A DNA stretch of 64,000 nt from Lachnospiraceae bacterium (lineage in GTDB: Bacteria > Bacillota > Clostridia > Lachnospirales > Lachnospiraceae): contig CAJTCH010000008.1 of NCBI GenBank assembly GCA_910574715.1, positions 81,034 through 145,033 on the forward strand, read 5' to 3'. Below the pieces are notes generated by a model. The model was given only the letters and a program-made list of their open reading frames with translations, searched no databases and was not told the DNA's origin. Positions within the stretch are counted from its first letter, which is position 1. Each line of letters begins with the position of its first letter. Position numbers and translations under genes: made by a program. Shown here one piece after another: positions 52,058 through 63,073 of this stretch.

Positions 52058-53140
52058 TTAAGGTATCATAAGGATCGTTGTTGCCAGAGCGGTCAATTCG
52101 GAGTTCTCATTACCCGCGTCGAGCAGTGAGGAGGCATTGATGGAGACGGTTACCGTCGTTTCCTCGTCAAATGTAGGGGCAGCGGCGTATTTCTCCATAG
52201 CCGTTATAAGTCCGGCAGAGACCTCCTCGATGGAGTAATAGGTTCCGCCCTCGAACTCGTTGTAGGCATTAAGGAAGCTGGTGTTCGGTGAGGTCTTGAT
52301 CTCAACCACATAGCTGTAGACGCCGTCTTCCTTCTTCGGAATGCCGACAGAATATTTGCACTGCTTCATCATGGACTCAAGAGCCGCCTGATATCTGGGA
52401 ATGTAAGCCTGAGTCAGATCGGAAGGCGGGTCGAATACATCCTCCTTGTACCAGGCAAGCGATTCTTCTTCCGTGCGGTCTGTATGCAGCGCGAAACGGG
52501 CTACGTCGCCTTTGAAGGATGCGTCCAGGTAAGCTTTGACGAAGTCATAGCAGTCTAAGACATCGCAGACCATATTGTATGGCTCCATATATCCATGAAG
52601 TGTCTGGGCGAGGAAGGAGTTAAGGCTTTCCTCGGAGATAGCATAGGACTCTCCTTCTTTGGATACTTCAAGTGTAGAGATGATCTCCGCGTCGAAGGAG
52701 GGAGACACCTTTAATGCGTCGGTATCTGTCTCAAGGATGGAAGAGACGGCTTCGGTAAGGTCCGTACTCTCCAGAGAATCCATGAATTCAGAGTTGGCTT
52801 TCTCCAGAGTATTCTTAATATTGATCGGAGTGTAGGTAACTTGGACGGAGAGGGTTCCGTCTTTCATCTTGGATGGTTTGGCAACCTCGAACTGGATCGT
52901 CTTGAAGGAGTCCTTCATGAATTCCAGATAAGGCGTCTTTAGTTCTTCGGGGAACTGCAGAACGTAGGATTCATTGCTCTCTGTAATCCCTTCCTCTAAA
53001 AGTTCGGTAAATTTTTCAGAGCCGTTCTCCTTGATGGAAGTAATCTGTTCCCCGACATACTTGTCCGCATTCTCCTTGCTGCAGCCTGTCATCAGGGCAA
53101 GGGCGAACAGGCAGGGAATAAGAAATGTTCGTTTGCGCAT
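52058..53140 (-). CDS. Predicted surface lipoprotein
   Basis: A 360-residue secreted lipoprotein. A signal peptide (MRKRTFLIPCLFALALMTGC) ends in a lipobox with Cys20. The mature part is acidic, alpha/beta mixed and low in Cys. Segments such as VAKPSKMKDGTLSVQVTYTP suggest the beta-rich repeats of DUF5105-like lipoproteins, but this assignment is tentative. It is monocistronic and convergent with the MGMT-like gene. Function unknown. Confidence 0.78.
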   Translation of the reverse strand: MRKRTFLIPCLFALALMTGCSKENADKYVGEQITSIKENGSEKFTELLEEGITESNESYVLQFPEELKTPYLEFMKDSFKTIQFEVAKPSKMKDGTLSVQVTYTPINIKNTLEKANSEFMDSLESTDLTEAVSSILETDTDALKVSPSFDAEIISTLEVSKEGESYAISEESLNSFLAQTLHGYMEPYNMVCDVLDCYDFVKAYLDASFKGDVARFALHTDRTEEESLAWYKEDVFDPPSDLTQAYIPRYQAALESMMKQCKYSVGIPKKEDGVYSYVVEIKTSPNTSFLNAYNEFEGGTYYSIEEVSAGLITAMEKYAAAPTFDEETTVTVSINASSLLDAGNENSELTALATTILMIP

Positions 53141-53286
53141 GAAACATGTCCTCCTGTCTCTTTTTCTATTTCTTCATTGTAACATCCCAAAAACCTGTCT
53201 TCAATAGTAAATACTACTGGAAAAAGAGAAGCATTTTATATATAATAAACTAACAGGACAAAATTCAACAAAAAAGGAGAATTTTT

Positions 53287-54000
53287 ATGGAAATGATATC
53301 AATTGAGAAGGAATTAAGGGAGAACTCGTATCCGGGACGCGGCATCATTATCGGGAAGAGCGCGGATGGAACGAAGGCGGTGACGGCGTATTTTATCATG
53401 GGGAGAAGTGTGAACAGCCGCAACCGCATTTTCGTGGAAGAAGGAGATGGAATCAGGACGCAGGCGTTTGATCCGGCGCTGCTTACCGATCCAAGCCTGG
53501 TGATCTATGCGCCGGTGCGGGTGCTGGGGAACAAGACCATCGTGACCAACGGCGACCAGACCGATACCATCTATGAGGGAATGGACAGCCAGATGACGTT
53601 CGAGCAGTCTTTGCGAAGCCGTGAGTTTGAGCCGGACGGCCCGAACTACACGCCCAGGATCTCAGGGATCATGCATATCGAGAATGGAAGCTATAATTAC
53701 GCGATGTCCATCCTTAAGAGCAACAACGGCAGCCCGGACAGTTGTAACCGTTATACCTTCGCGTATGAGAATCCGGCGGCAGGGGAGGGACATTTCATCC
53801 ATACTTACCGCTGCGACGGCAATCCGCTGCCGAGCTTTGAGGGAGAGCCGAAACTGATCGGGATCCCGGATGATATGGAAGCGTTTACCGATATGCTGTG
53901 GAGCAGCTTGAACGAGGAGAACAAGGTGTCTCTGTTCGTGCGGTACATTGACATTGCAACAGGAACTTACGAGACGAAGATCGTGAACAAGAATCAGTAA
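53287..54000 (+). CDS. purO: IMP cyclohydrolase, PurO-type
   Basis: A 237-residue protein with features of the archaeal-type IMP cyclohydrolase family: [43 protein letters not shown] and [13 protein letters not shown]. It closes FAICAR to IMP, the last step of purine synthesis. The next gene encodes a stand-alone AICAR formyltransferase, so these two replace bifunctional PurH. AAAAAGGAG precedes ATG 53287. Confidence 0.87.
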   Translation: MEMISIEKELRENSYPGRGIIIGKSADGTKAVTAYFIMGRSVNSRNRIFVEEGDGIRTQAFDPALLTDPSLVIYAPVRVLGNKTIVTNGDQTDTIYEGMDSQMTFEQSLRSREFEPDGPNYTPRISGIMHIENGSYNYAMSILKSNNGSPDSCNRYTFAYENPAAGEGHFIHTYRCDGNPLPSFEGEPKLIGIPDDMEAFTDMLWSSLNEENKVSLFVRYIDIATGTYETKIVNKNQ

Positions 54001-54028
54001 ATGTAACAGGATACGAGGAGGAACGAAC

Positions 54029-55207
54029 ATGAAGGAATTAGAATTAAAATATGGCTGCAATCCCAATCAGAAGCCATCCAGGATCTATATGGCGGACGGC
54101 GGCGAACTTCCGATCCAGGTGTTGAACGGCAGGCCGGGATACATTAATTTCCTGGATGCATTTAACGGGTGGCAGTTGGTGAGTGAACTTAAGAAGGCGA
54201 CCGGACTTCCGGCGGCGACGTCCTTCAAGCATGTGTCCCCGGCGGGGGCTGCAGTAGGGATGCCGCTTACAGAGACTCTTGCGAAGATCTACTGGGTGGA
54301 TGATCTGGGAGAGCTGTCGCCGTTAGCGTCTGCCTATGCCCGGGCAAGAGGGGCGGACCGGATGTCTTCTTTCGGAGACTTTATCTCTCTGTCGGATGTC
54401 TGTGACGTGGATACGGCAAGGCTTATCAAGCGTGAAGTATCAGACGGTGTGATTGCGCCGGGATATGAGCCGGAGGCGCTTGACATCCTGAAGGCGAAGA
54501 AGAACGGCAATTATAATGTGATACAGATCGATCCGGAGTATGTACCGGAGCCGCTTGAGCACAAGGATGTGTTCGGGATCACGTTCGAACAGGGAAGGAA
54601 TGAGTTGAAGATCGACGACGAGTTCTTTGCCAATGTGGTAACGGAGAATAAGGAGCTGACAGAGCAGGCGAAGATCGATCTTGCCATCTCCATGATCACC
54701 CTGAAATACACGCAGTCCAATTCCGTGTGCTTCGTGAAGGACGGACAGGCTATCGGTATCGGCGCGGGGCAGCAGTCCAGGATCCACTGCACCAGGCTTG
54801 CGGGCCAGAAGGCGGACAACTGGTGGTTAAGACAGTCTCCCCAGGTGATGAATCTTCCGTTCGTTGATTCGATCCGCCGCGCGGACAGGGATAACGCGAT
54901 CGACCTGTACATCGGCGAGGATTATATGGATGTGCTTGCGGACGGAGCATGGCAGGCAATCTTCAAGGAGAAGCCGGAGGTATTCACAAGAGAAGCCAAG
55001 AGGGAATGGCTTGACAAGCTTGAGAATGTTGCGCTTGGGTCAGACGCGTTCTTCCCGTTCGGGGATAATATCGAGCGTGCACACAGAAGCGGAGTGAAGT
55101 ATATCGCGCAGCCGGGCGGGTCTGTGAGAGACGACAATGTGATCGATACCTGCAATAAGTATGGTATGGCGATGGCATTTACCGGGCTCCGGCTGTTCCA
55201 TCATTAG
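54029..55207 (+). CDS. AICAR formyltransferase (stand-alone PurH-like domain)
   Basis: A 392-residue protein corresponding to the AICARFT half of PurH. Seen: [34 protein letters not shown] (with the catalytic Lys-His pair), [34 protein letters not shown] and the C-terminal [20 protein letters not shown]. It lacks the N-terminal IMP cyclohydrolase domain, supplied by the gene just upstream (28-nt gap). It uses 10-formyl-THF to formylate AICAR. AGGAGG precedes ATG 54029. Confidence 0.93.
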   Translation: MKELELKYGCNPNQKPSRIYMADGGELPIQVLNGRPGYINFLDAFNGWQLVSELKKATGLPAATSFKHVSPAGAAVGMPLTETLAKIYWVDDLGELSPLASAYARARGADRMSSFGDFISLSDVCDVDTARLIKREVSDGVIAPGYEPEALDILKAKKNGNYNVIQIDPEYVPEPLEHKDVFGITFEQGRNELKIDDEFFANVVTENKELTEQAKIDLAISMITLKYTQSNSVCFVKDGQAIGIGAGQQSRIHCTRLAGQKADNWWLRQSPQVMNLPFVDSIRRADRDNAIDLYIGEDYMDVLADGAWQAIFKEKPEVFTREAKREWLDKLENVALGSDAFFPFGDNIERAHRSGVKYIAQPGGSVRDDNVIDTCNKYGMAMAFTGLRLFHH

Positions 55208-55326
55208 AAATAATAGTTGTATATTTGCTCAAAACCTTATATAATAGTAAAGATGTTTGCGATGATCGTGCAAAGAATGCGGTAAATATGGCAAATGAAG
55301 CGAATGAAATGAAGGAGCTGACAGTT

Positions 55327-56673
55327 ATGGGTAAATATTTTGGAACAGATGGTTTCCGTGGTGAAGCGAATGAGGTACTGACGGTGGAACATGCATTCAA
55401 GGTAGGGCGGTTCCTGGGCTGGTACTACGGACAGGATCACAAGGCGAAGGTTGTGATCGGTAAGGATACAAGAAGAAGCAGTTATATGTTCGAGTATGCG
55501 CTGGCGGCAGGTATCACGGCGTCGGGTGCGAATGCATATCTTCTACACGTAACGACGACGCCGAGTGTTTCCTATGTGACAAGGACAGATAATTTTGACT
55601 GCGGGATCATGATTTCAGCAAGTCATAATCCTTACTATGACAACGGGATCAAGGTGATCAGCGGGAAGGGACATAAGCTGGAAGCCGAGGTCGAGGAGAA
55701 GATCGAGGCTTATATCGACGGAGAGATGGGCGAACTGCCGCTGGCGAAGAAGGAAGACATCGGACGTACCGTCGATTATGCGGCAGGAAGGAATCGGTAT
55801 ATCGGTTATCTGATCTCACTGGCTACCCGTTCCTTCGAGGATATCAGGGTAGGGCTTGACTGTTCCAACGGAAGCGCATTTGCCATCGCAAAGAGCGTGT
55901 ATGACGCGCTGGGCGCCAAGACCTATGTGATCAACTGTGAACCGGATGGAACGAATATCAATACCAACTGCGGTTCCACGCATATCGAAGTGCTTCAGAA
56001 TTACGTGAAGGAGAAGAAGCTTGACGTGGGCTTCGCGTATGACGGCGACGCGGACAGATGTATCGCGGTGGATGAACACGGCAACGTGGTAGACGGAGAT
56101 CTGATCCTCTATATCTGCGGCAAATATATGAAGGAGAACGGACGCCTGAACGGGGATACCATCGTGACGACGATCATGTCCAACCTGGGGCTTTACAAGG
56201 CCTGTGACAAGGCGGGGCTTAAGTATGAGAAGACTGCCGTGGGCGATAAGTATGTATATGAGAATATGGTGCGCAATAATTTCTCCCTTGGCGGGGAGCA
56301 GTCCGGCCATATTATTTTCAGCAAGCACGCGACAACAGGAGACGGAATACTTACGTCTCTGATGGTGATGGAGGTCATGCTGGAGAAGAAGATGAGCCTG
56401 GCGAAGCTTGCAGAGCCGGTGAAGATCTACCCGCAGCTTCTTAAGAATGTCCGTGTGGCAGACAAGAAGACGGCGAGAGAGAATGCGGCGGTTACGAAGG
56501 CGGTAGACGCAGTTGCCGAGGCGCTTGGCGACGACGGACGCATCCTGGTAAGGGAGAGCGGTACGGAGCCTGTGATCCGCGTAATGGTGGAGGCAGCTAC
56601 GGATGAACTGTGCGAGAAATACGTGAACCAGGTGATTGATGTGATCAAGAAAGAAGGCCTTATGGTCGGTTAG
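55327..56673 (+). CDS. glmM: Phosphoglucosamine mutase
   Basis: A 448-residue alpha-D-phosphohexomutase. Seen: MGKYFGTDGFRGEANEVLT, the phosphoserine loop GIMISASHNPYYDNGIK, the metal loop YDGDADRC, the sugar loop GGEQSGHI and the phosphate loop RESGTEPVIRVM. It interconverts GlcN-6-P and GlcN-1-P for UDP-GlcNAc, which also feeds GtfA in the SRRP locus. ATG 55327 has AAGGAG upstream; the frame extends 34 codons further 5' without homology. The MGxYFGTDG(F/V)RG start is conserved. Confidence 0.95.
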   Translation: MGKYFGTDGFRGEANEVLTVEHAFKVGRFLGWYYGQDHKAKVVIGKDTRRSSYMFEYALAAGITASGANAYLLHVTTTPSVSYVTRTDNFDCGIMISASHNPYYDNGIKVISGKGHKLEAEVEEKIEAYIDGEMGELPLAKKEDIGRTVDYAAGRNRYIGYLISLATRSFEDIRVGLDCSNGSAFAIAKSVYDALGAKTYVINCEPDGTNINTNCGSTHIEVLQNYVKEKKLDVGFAYDGDADRCIAVDEHGNVVDGDLILYICGKYMKENGRLNGDTIVTTIMSNLGLYKACDKAGLKYEKTAVGDKYVYENMVRNNFSLGGEQSGHIIFSKHATTGDGILTSLMVMEVMLEKKMSLAKLAEPVKIYPQLLKNVRVADKKTARENAAVTKAVDAVAEALGDDGRILVRESGTEPVIRVMVEAATDELCEKYVNQVIDVIKKEGLMVG

Positions 56674-56690
56674 AGTTATAGAATGTTAAG

Positions 56691-56718
56691 AAAAAGGTCC
56701 CCAGGCGGGGGCCTTTTT
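56691..56718 (+). terminator. Bidirectional terminator after glmM
   Basis: AAAAAGGTCCCC (56691-56702) pairs with GGGGGCCTTTTT (56707-56718) around a four-base loop. It serves glmM and, on the other strand, the YitT-family gene. Confidence 0.92.
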
Positions 56719-56738
56719 GTATGGTAATATGTCTGCGG

Positions 56739-57581
56739 TTATACAGAGTGGAATCCCTTACCGATGATTTCGCTGGTATTCGAGATCAGCAGGAAGGCGT
56801 CGGGAGAATTCTCCTTAATATAGTTCCTGAGGCGTATCGCTTCTATACGGTTCAGTACCGTGAAGATGATATATTTGTCTTCACCGCTGAATGCACCTTT
56901 GGCCAGAACGATGGTGGCGCTTCGGTGCAGGTCTTCCTTGATATAAGAGCATATAGGCTGCGGATTGCTGCATACAACGTTAAAGTATTTGGACAGATTC
57001 AGACTCTCGATGAATCCGTCGATCATGAAAGAGCGAAGCGCAAGACCAAGGAAGGAATACAATCCGGTCTCAATGTCGAATACGAAGCATCCGGCAAGTG
57101 TAATGAAGAAATCCGTGACCAGCAAGGCGTTGCCGATGTTGAAGCTGGTATATTTCTTCATGATCATGGCAACCACGTCGGTGCCGCCGCTTGATGCGCC
57201 GATATTGAACAGCACTGCGGAGCCGATGGAGGGCAGCGCAATGGCGAATGCCAGCTCAAGCATGGGCTGGTCTGTCAGGGGATGGCTCATAGGATAGATT
57301 CGTTCCAGCGCCGATAAGGTGACAGACAGAAGGATGCTGCTGTAAGCGGTCTTGGCGGCGAATTTCTTCCCCAGTACAAAGAAACCGATCACGAGCAGGA
57401 TCATGTTGGCGACGAAGGAAAAATCACTGGCGGAGATGACGCCAGACTTGGCGACAAGGACGGCAAGGCCTGTGATCCCTCCAAAGGTAAAGTTGTTGGT
57501 AAACTTGAAGAAGTAGATACCGGCAGCCATAATAAGCGTACTGACCGTAAGGTAAGTAAAGTTTTTAAATTGTGATTTCAT
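56739..57581 (-). CDS. YitT-family membrane protein (DUF2179 C-terminus)
   Basis: A 280-residue protein with five to six TM segments (YitT/DUF161 part, with FTFGGITGLAVLVA and FNIGASSGGTDVVAMIMKKY) and a cytosolic DUF2179 domain at the end (FTVLNRIEAIRLRNYIKENS). The family is widespread in Firmicutes; its transport or signalling role is not settled. It is monocistronic on the minus strand. Confidence 0.88.
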   Translation of the reverse strand: MKSQFKNFTYLTVSTLIMAAGIYFFKFTNNFTFGGITGLAVLVAKSGVISASDFSFVANMILLVIGFFVLGKKFAAKTAYSSILLSVTLSALERIYPMSHPLTDQPMLELAFAIALPSIGSAVLFNIGASSGGTDVVAMIMKKYTSFNIGNALLVTDFFITLAGCFVFDIETGLYSFLGLALRSFMIDGFIESLNLSKYFNVVCSNPQPICSYIKEDLHRSATIVLAKGAFSGEDKYIIFTVLNRIEAIRLRNYIKENSPDAFLLISNTSEIIGKGFHSV

Positions 57582-57734
57582 GACAATTTCCTCTGCAAAA
57601 TGTAATATTTAAAAAAGTGTTCATCGACACCACACCGATTGTAACGCCGGAACAGAGAAAAGTCAATGATATTTTACATCTGTATTAGAATAGGAAAATC
57701 AGTACATAATACCTTCTATAAAGGAGGAAATGAG

Positions 57735-59033
57735 ATGCATAAGTATTTACCGATTACGGATGTATACGCAAGAGAAATCTTAGATTCCCGCGGGAATCCT
57801 ACCATAGAAGTAGAAGTGCTGGCAGGAGAGACTCATCTTGGAAGGGCAAGTGTTCCGTCGGGTGCGTCTACCGGCCAGTATGAAGCTCTGGAATTGCGGG
57901 ATAAGGAGGCGCGGTACGGCGGTCTTGGAGTGGAGCTTGCGGTCGACCATGTGAATGCGAAGATCGCGCCGGCGGTCATAGGGGTCAATGTGTTCGACCA
58001 GCCCATGATAGACCGGATCATGCAGAAGCTTGACGGAACGGGGAACAAATCGAATCTTGGAGCCAATGCTATGCTGGGCGTCTCCATGGCAGCCGCCCGT
58101 GCAGCCGCCCGCGCACTTCGTATTCCTCTGTACTCTTATCTTGGGGGAACGAACGCGAAGCGTCTGCCGGTGCCCATGATGAATATCATGAACGGAGGCA
58201 GACATGCGGACAACACCATAGATATCCAGGAATTTATGATCATGCCGGTGGGAGCGTGCTGCTTCAAAGAAGGTCTTCGGATGTGCGCGGAGATCTACCA
58301 CGCGCTGAAACGCCTGCTGAAGAAGCATGGATACAGTACAGCCGTAGGTGACGAAGGCGGATTCGCCCCGGATCTGCCGGATGCGAAGGAGGCGCTGCGC
58401 TTCATCATGGAGGCGGTGCAGGGCGCGGGCTACAGGCCGGGAGAAGATATCCGGGTTGCCCTGGATGTGGCTGCGACAGAATTGTACGATCATAATTCAA
58501 GGAAATATATCTTCGAGGGTGAGAGCAGGATGCATGGTCATCAGGTGGTACGCTCGGCGGAAGAATTGATCGATTATTATGAAGAACTGGCAGAGGAATT
58601 CCCGATTGCATCCATTGAGGATCCGTTGGATGAAGAGGATTGGGAAGGATGGGAGATCTTAACGACGCGCCTTGGCGTCAATCTTCAGTTGGTCGGGGAC
58701 GATCTCTTCGTCACCAATGTAGACAGGCTGAAGAAGGGAATTGAGCAGGGAGTCGCCAATGCGATCCTGATCAAAGTGAACCAGATCGGAACACTGACGG
58801 AAGCATTTGACGCGATCGAGATGGCTAAAAACGCCGGGTATCGGACGATCGTATCCCATAGGTCCGGGGAGACGGCAGATTCCATTATTGCGGATATTGC
58901 GGTGGCATTCAATTCCGGTCAGATCAAGACCGGGGCGCCGTGCCGTTCCGAGAGAGTGGAAAAATATAACCAGCTTCTGCGGATTGAAGAGAAACTGGGG
59001 GATGTGGCGGAGTATGGGAATCCATTCCTGTGA
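57735..59033 (+). CDS. eno: Enolase
   Basis: A 432-residue enolase converting 2-phosphoglycerate to phosphoenolpyruvate. Seen: [20 protein letters not shown], the flexible loop [14 protein letters not shown], metal ligands in [12 protein letters not shown] and [25 protein letters not shown] and [14 protein letters not shown] 57735 has AAGGAGG at 57721-57727; an upstream in-frame ATG (57666) is less likely. The DNA is more GC-rich than the surface-locus genes. Confidence 0.96.
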   Translation: MHKYLPITDVYAREILDSRGNPTIEVEVLAGETHLGRASVPSGASTGQYEALELRDKEARYGGLGVELAVDHVNAKIAPAVIGVNVFDQPMIDRIMQKLDGTGNKSNLGANAMLGVSMAAARAAARALRIPLYSYLGGTNAKRLPVPMMNIMNGGRHADNTIDIQEFMIMPVGACCFKEGLRMCAEIYHALKRLLKKHGYSTAVGDEGGFAPDLPDAKEALRFIMEAVQGAGYRPGEDIRVALDVAATELYDHNSRKYIFEGESRMHGHQVVRSAEELIDYYEELAEEFPIASIEDPLDEEDWEGWEILTTRLGVNLQLVGDDLFVTNVDRLKKGIEQGVANAILIKVNQIGTLTEAFDAIEMAKNAGYRTIVSHRSGETADSIIADIAVAFNSGQIKTGAPCRSERVEKYNQLLRIEEKLGDVAEYGNPFL

Positions 59034-59080
59034 TGAGGTACACAGCATATGGCATTTGGGCACACCACATTTTCCAATTT

Positions 59081-59113
59081 GGGACGTAGTAAAATTGAAA
59101 AATACTGCGTCCC
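59081..59113 (+). terminator. Terminator after eno
   Basis: GGGACGTAGTA (59081-59091) pairs with TACTGCGTCCC (59103-59113) with one wobble, followed by CCTTCTT. Confidence 0.72.
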
Positions 59114-59118
59114 CCTTC

Positions 59119-59147
59119 TTGCTATTTTGGGGATCTTGTGCTAGAAT
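59119..59147 (+). promoter_or_regulatory. Promoter of secG (and rnr-smpB)
   Basis: TTGCTA at 59119-59124, 17-nt spacer, TAGAAT at 59142-59147. Confidence 0.7.
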
Positions 59148-59178
59148 GATAGAGGTTCAGTTGCAGGAGGTGTAGAAG

Positions 59179-59421
59179 GTGGAGATTTTAAAGATTATTT
59201 TAATGATCATATTTGCAATAGACTGTATTGCACTTACGGCTATCGTTCTGATGCAGGAGGGTAAGTCTGCAGGACTCGGCACGATCAGCGGTATGGCGGA
59301 CACTTACTGGGGACAGAACAAGGGCCGTTCCATGGAGGGCGCGCTTGTGAAGTCTACGAAGTTCCTTGCAGTCCTGTTTATTGTATTGGCAGCAGTGTTG
59401 AATTTGAAGGTGTTTGCATAA
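59179..59421 (+). CDS. secG: Preprotein translocase subunit SecG
   Basis: An 80-residue SecG: two TM segments (IILMIIFAIDCIALTAIVLM and FLAVLFIVLAAVLNLKVFA) joined by a Gly-rich loop with QEGKSAGLGTISG. It is the housekeeping Sec channel subunit, distinct from the accessory SecY2 system at the start of the window. GTG 59179 follows AGGAGGTG. It precedes rnr and smpB in the order usual for Firmicutes. Confidence 0.93.
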   Translation: MEILKIILMIIFAIDCIALTAIVLMQEGKSAGLGTISGMADTYWGQNKGRSMEGALVKSTKFLAVLFIVLAAVLNLKVFA

Positions 59422-59449
59422 GATAAGGTATATTTTTGTGAGACGATGG

Positions 59450-59471
59450 GACACTCCTGTGTAGGAGTGTC
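59450..59471 (+). terminator. Hairpin between secG and rnr
   Basis: GACACTCCT (59450-59458) pairs with AGGAGTGTC (59463-59471), loop gtgt, then a short T-rich stretch. Confidence 0.75.
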
Positions 59472-59510
59472 TATTTGTATATAGGGGATTTTTGAGGAGA
59501 GGTATAGAAG

Positions 59511-61694
59511 ATGGAGCAAGGTTTTGAGAAGCGCAGGAAGGTAGTTTATGATCTGATGTGTGACAGCCTGTATGTGCCTATGAAGTTTAAGGAGCTGGCG
59601 ATGCTTCTGCAGGTTCCAAGGGAGCAGAGGGACGAGCTTAAGGAAGTGCTGGAGTCATTGGAGGCGGACGGTAAGATCTATCTGTCAAAGAGAGGGAAAT
59701 ACTGCCGCGGCGAGGCGAAGCGCCTGACAGGTGTTTTCCGTGCCAATGTAAGAGGGTTTGGATTTGTCATCACGGAGGATGAGAACGCGGATGTATATAT
59801 CAGAGAAGAAGACACGAACGGTGCGTTTGACGGAGATCAGGTGGAGTTCGTACTTACACGGGAATCGAAGGGGAGGAGCCGTGAAGGTAAGATCGTGAGG
59901 GTCATCTCCAGGGGAGTGACCCAGATCGTGGGCCTGTATCAGCGCAAGGATTCACAGAATTATGGATTCGTGATACCGGATAATCAGAAGTTTGCCCGGG
60001 ATGTCTTCATCCCCATTGAGAAGTCGAAGGGGGCGGTGAACGGCCACAAGGTCGTTGCGGAGCTTACTTCTTACGGGGAGGAAGGGAAGAAGCCGGAAGG
60101 CAGGGTGACGGAGATCATCGGACATATCAATGATCCGGGTACGGATATCATGTCGATCGTCAAGGGTTATGGGCTTCCGGTGGAATTCTCAGAGAAGATC
60201 CTGAATCAGGCGGAGCGGGTGGCTAAGGATGTCAGTGAGGCAGATATGGCCGGGAGGAAGGATCTGAGAGGCTGGCAGATGGTGACCATCGACGGGGAGG
60301 ATGCCAAGGATCTGGACGACGCGGTCTCGGTGACCAGGGAAGGGGACAACTATATCCTGGGAGTCCACATTGCGGATGTGACCAATTATGTTCAAGAGAA
60401 CAGCGCGATCGACCGGGAGGCCAGGGAGAGGGGGACGAGCGTTTACCTTGTAGACAGGGTCATCCCGATGCTTCCCCACAGGCTGTCTAACGGGATCTGT
60501 TCTCTGAATGCCGGGGCAGACCGACTGGCATTAAGCTGTATTATGACGGTGAATCCCAAAGGGGTCGTGATCGGGCATGAGATCGCGGAGACGGTGATAC
60601 ATGTGGATGAGAGGATGACTTATACCAGTGTGAAGAAGATTCTGGAGGATAAGGATCCGGAAGAGACGGCAAGATACCGGGAACTGGTTCCTATGTTCGA
60701 ACGAATGTATGAGCTGTCCCGGATCATACGCGGGCGCAGGCAGCGGCGGGGCTCTATTGATTTTGATTTCCCGGAGTCGAAGCTTGTGCTCGATGAGGAT
60801 GGGAGGCCGCTGGAGATCCGGCCTTATGACCGTAATGCTGCGACGAAGATTATTGAGGATTTCATGCTTCTGGCCAATGAGACAGTAGCAGAAGATTATT
60901 ATTGGCAGGAGCTTCCGTTCGTATATCGTACGCATGAGGTGCCGGACGAGGAGAAGATACGGGCGCTTGCGACATTTATCAATAATTTCGGTTATTCCAT
61001 GCACATCGGCGTCAATGAGATCCGGCCCAAGGAGATCCAGAAGCTTCTTGCCAGGGTGGAGAATACTCCGGAGGAAGCGCTGATCTGCCGTCTGGCGCTC
61101 CGCTCTATGAAGCAGGCGAGATATATGCCGGAGAATATCGGGCATTTCGGTCTGGCGGCTAATTATTATACACATTTTACCTCACCGATCCGAAGATATC
61201 CGGATCTTCAGATCCACAGGATCATCAAGGATAACTTAAGAGGGCGGATGGATGAGAAGAAGATCGCGCACTATCAGGGGATCCTTCAGGAGATAACGAA
61301 GCATTCCAGCGAGATGGAACGGAGAGCCGACGAGGCGGAACGAGAGACAATCAAGCTTAAGAAGGCAGAATACATGCGGCAGCATATCGGGGAAGAATAT
61401 GACGGAGTGATCTCCGGTATGACCAAATGGGGCATGTATGTGGAACTGCCGAACACGGTAGAGGGTCTGGTGCATGTGACGAATATGACGGACGACCATT
61501 ACGATTACTATGAAGACAGATATGAGATGGTGGGGAGCCATACCCGCAGATCATACAAATTAGGTCAGCAGATACGTGTGAGGGTTCTTGGCGTGGACCG
61601 GCTGATGCGGACGATAGACTTTGAAGTGGTGGGGAATGCACCAGGGAGGGGGCAGACAGATGGCGAAGACGAATGGCAAGATGATCGCGAATAA
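59511..61694 (+). CDS. rnr: Ribonuclease R
   Basis: A 727-residue 3'-5' exoribonuclease. Domains in order: N-terminal winged helix ([15 protein letters not shown]), two cold-shock domains (about 70-220; [20 protein letters not shown]), the RNB catalytic domain with metal-binding Asp cluster ([14 protein letters not shown], about residue 261 onward), [16 protein letters not shown], and a C-terminal S1 domain ([16 protein letters not shown]). It degrades structured RNA and works with tmRNA/SmpB, whose gene follows and overlaps by 35 nt. ATG 59511 has a GAGGAGAGG site upstream. Confidence 0.95.
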   Translation: MEQGFEKRRKVVYDLMCDSLYVPMKFKELAMLLQVPREQRDELKEVLESLEADGKIYLSKRGKYCRGEAKRLTGVFRANVRGFGFVITEDENADVYIREEDTNGAFDGDQVEFVLTRESKGRSREGKIVRVISRGVTQIVGLYQRKDSQNYGFVIPDNQKFARDVFIPIEKSKGAVNGHKVVAELTSYGEEGKKPEGRVTEIIGHINDPGTDIMSIVKGYGLPVEFSEKILNQAERVAKDVSEADMAGRKDLRGWQMVTIDGEDAKDLDDAVSVTREGDNYILGVHIADVTNYVQENSAIDREARERGTSVYLVDRVIPMLPHRLSNGICSLNAGADRLALSCIMTVNPKGVVIGHEIAETVIHVDERMTYTSVKKILEDKDPEETARYRELVPMFERMYELSRIIRGRRQRRGSIDFDFPESKLVLDEDGRPLEIRPYDRNAATKIIEDFMLLANETVAEDYYWQELPFVYRTHEVPDEEKIRALATFINNFGYSMHIGVNEIRPKEIQKLLARVENTPEEALICRLALRSMKQARYMPENIGHFGLAANYYTHFTSPIRRYPDLQIHRIIKDNLRGRMDEKKIAHYQGILQEITKHSSEMERRADEAERETIKLKKAEYMRQHIGEEYDGVISGMTKWGMYVELPNTVEGLVHVTNMTDDHYDYYEDRYEMVGSHTRRSYKLGQQIRVRVLGVDRLMRTIDFEVVGNAPGRGQTDGEDEWQDDRE

Positions 61695-62127
61695 TAAGAA
61701 GGCGTATCATGATTATTTTATACTGGATACCTACGAGGCGGGGATCGCGCTTCACGGAACGGAAGTGAAGTCCCTCAGGATGGGCAAATGCAGCATCAAG
61801 GAATCATTTATCCGGGTGGAGAACGGCGAGGTCTATATCTACGGCATGCATATCAGCCCGTATGAGAAGGGGAATATATTCAATAAGGATCCGTTAAGGA
61901 TCCGCAAGCTCCTTCTTCACAAGTCGGAGATCAATAAGCTGTTGGGCAAGACGAAGGAAAAGGGGGTGGCGGTCGTCCCCCTTAAGGTATATTTTAAAGG
62001 CAGTCTGGTGAAGATCGAGATCGGTCTTGCGAAGGGGAAGAAGCTGTATGACAAGCGTCAGGACATAGCGAAGAAGGACCAGCAGAGAGAGGCACAGAGA
62101 GACTTTAAGATACGGAATTTCAGTTGA
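61660..62127 (+). CDS. smpB: SsrA-binding protein SmpB
   Basis: A 155-residue SmpB with the conserved start [58 protein letters not shown] and the basic tail [20 protein letters not shown]. It delivers tmRNA to stalled ribosomes. ATG 61660 lies inside the end of rnr with GGGAGGGGG upstream, indicating coupled expression. No ssrA gene was seen in the window. Confidence 0.95.
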   Translation: MAKTNGKMIANNKKAYHDYFILDTYEAGIALHGTEVKSLRMGKCSIKESFIRVENGEVYIYGMHISPYEKGNIFNKDPLRIRKLLLHKSEINKLLGKTKEKGVAVVPLKVYFKGSLVKIEIGLAKGKKLYDKRQDIAKKDQQREAQRDFKIRNFS

Positions 62128-62151
62128 GTTTTGTTAAGGAGGCAAAAGAAG

Positions 62152-62388
62152 ATGGTACCGACGAAGAAAGATGATCTGAGGAAGCTGGTGACGCAGACGA
62201 CGATAGAGACCTATGAAGAACTGACGCCGCAGCTCGTCAGGCTGATTGAGCAGACGAAGCAGGATCATTCGCTTAGCGAGGCGCAGAAGCAGGATGAGAT
62301 ATCCCTGCATATGCTTGGGTATGTGAAATCCTGTACCAATGAGATCATTGTCGAAGTGTTGGCGGAGATCCTGGGGCTTGACGACTGA
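62152..62388 (+). CDS. Small helical protein of unknown function
   Basis: A 78-residue protein (MVPTKKDDLRKLVTQTTIET; LSEAQKQDEISLHMLGYVKS; VEVLAEILGLDD) predicted to be all-helical and soluble. ATG 62152 has AAGGAGG 9 nt upstream, so it is very likely translated. It follows smpB by 24 nt and may be in the same operon. I do not recognise the family. Confidence 0.7.
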   Translation: MVPTKKDDLRKLVTQTTIETYEELTPQLVRLIEQTKQDHSLSEAQKQDEISLHMLGYVKSCTNEIIVEVLAEILGLDD

Positions 62389-62470
62389 GGAATAGATGAA
62401 AAAATGATTGCGTTAACGGCGGATTAGGAATACAATAGTATCAGAACATACAGTGAAAGGAAGAAGAGAT

Positions 62471-63058
62471 ATGGCATATTGTGTAAAATGTGGTGCAAAG
62501 GTAGATGACGGAACCATGTCATGCCCGCAGTGCGGCGCGCCGATACCGGAGCTTGCCGGGGGCCGTTCGGGCAGCCGGACAGCCGGGAGTACGGCCGATT
62601 ACAGTCAGTCAGGCGGACAGGGATATACATACAATCAGAGCAATGGTTCAGGGACGGCAGGGTATGCACAGGAGCCGTATGGTTCATACGGATATGGTTC
62701 GCAGGCGTATTTTGACCGGAGCGAAGTGAGCCGCAACAAAGCGATGGGCGTGCTGTCCTACATCGGGATACTGGTACTGATACCGCTGATCGCGGGAGAT
62801 AAGCAGTCGCAGTATGTCAAACAGCATGTGAACCAGGGGTTGGTACTATATATTCTATCCAAGATCATTGATTTTATAGAAGGGGACTGGTTCTGGGGGA
62901 TACATTCATTCTTCCATTTTGGAGGGAATCTGTTCTCATGGGCGTTTGATATCATAGATCTTGCCCTGCTGATCCTCCTGATCATGGGGATTGTAACGGC
63001 GTGCAGGGGTGAGAGAAGAGAGCTGCCGTTTATTGGTAAGATTAAGTTATTCAAATAA
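62471..63058 (+). CDS. Zinc-ribbon membrane protein, DUF4870-like
   Basis: A 195-residue protein. An N-terminal zinc ribbon (YCVKCGAKVDDGTMSCPQCG) is followed by a Gly/Ser/Tyr/Gln-rich disordered linker (about 30-80) and a C-terminal membrane part with about three TM segments (MGVLSYIGILVLIPLIAG; NQGLVLYILSKIIDFI; DIIDLALLILLIMGIVTACR) of DUF4870 type. Function unknown. ATG 62471 has AAGGAAG upstream. Confidence 0.83.
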   Translation: MAYCVKCGAKVDDGTMSCPQCGAPIPELAGGRSGSRTAGSTADYSQSGGQGYTYNQSNGSGTAGYAQEPYGSYGYGSQAYFDRSEVSRNKAMGVLSYIGILVLIPLIAGDKQSQYVKQHVNQGLVLYILSKIIDFIEGDWFWGIHSFFHFGGNLFSWAFDIIDLALLILLIMGIVTACRGERRELPFIGKIKLFK

Positions 63059-63073
63059 GAAGTTATGAAAGAC

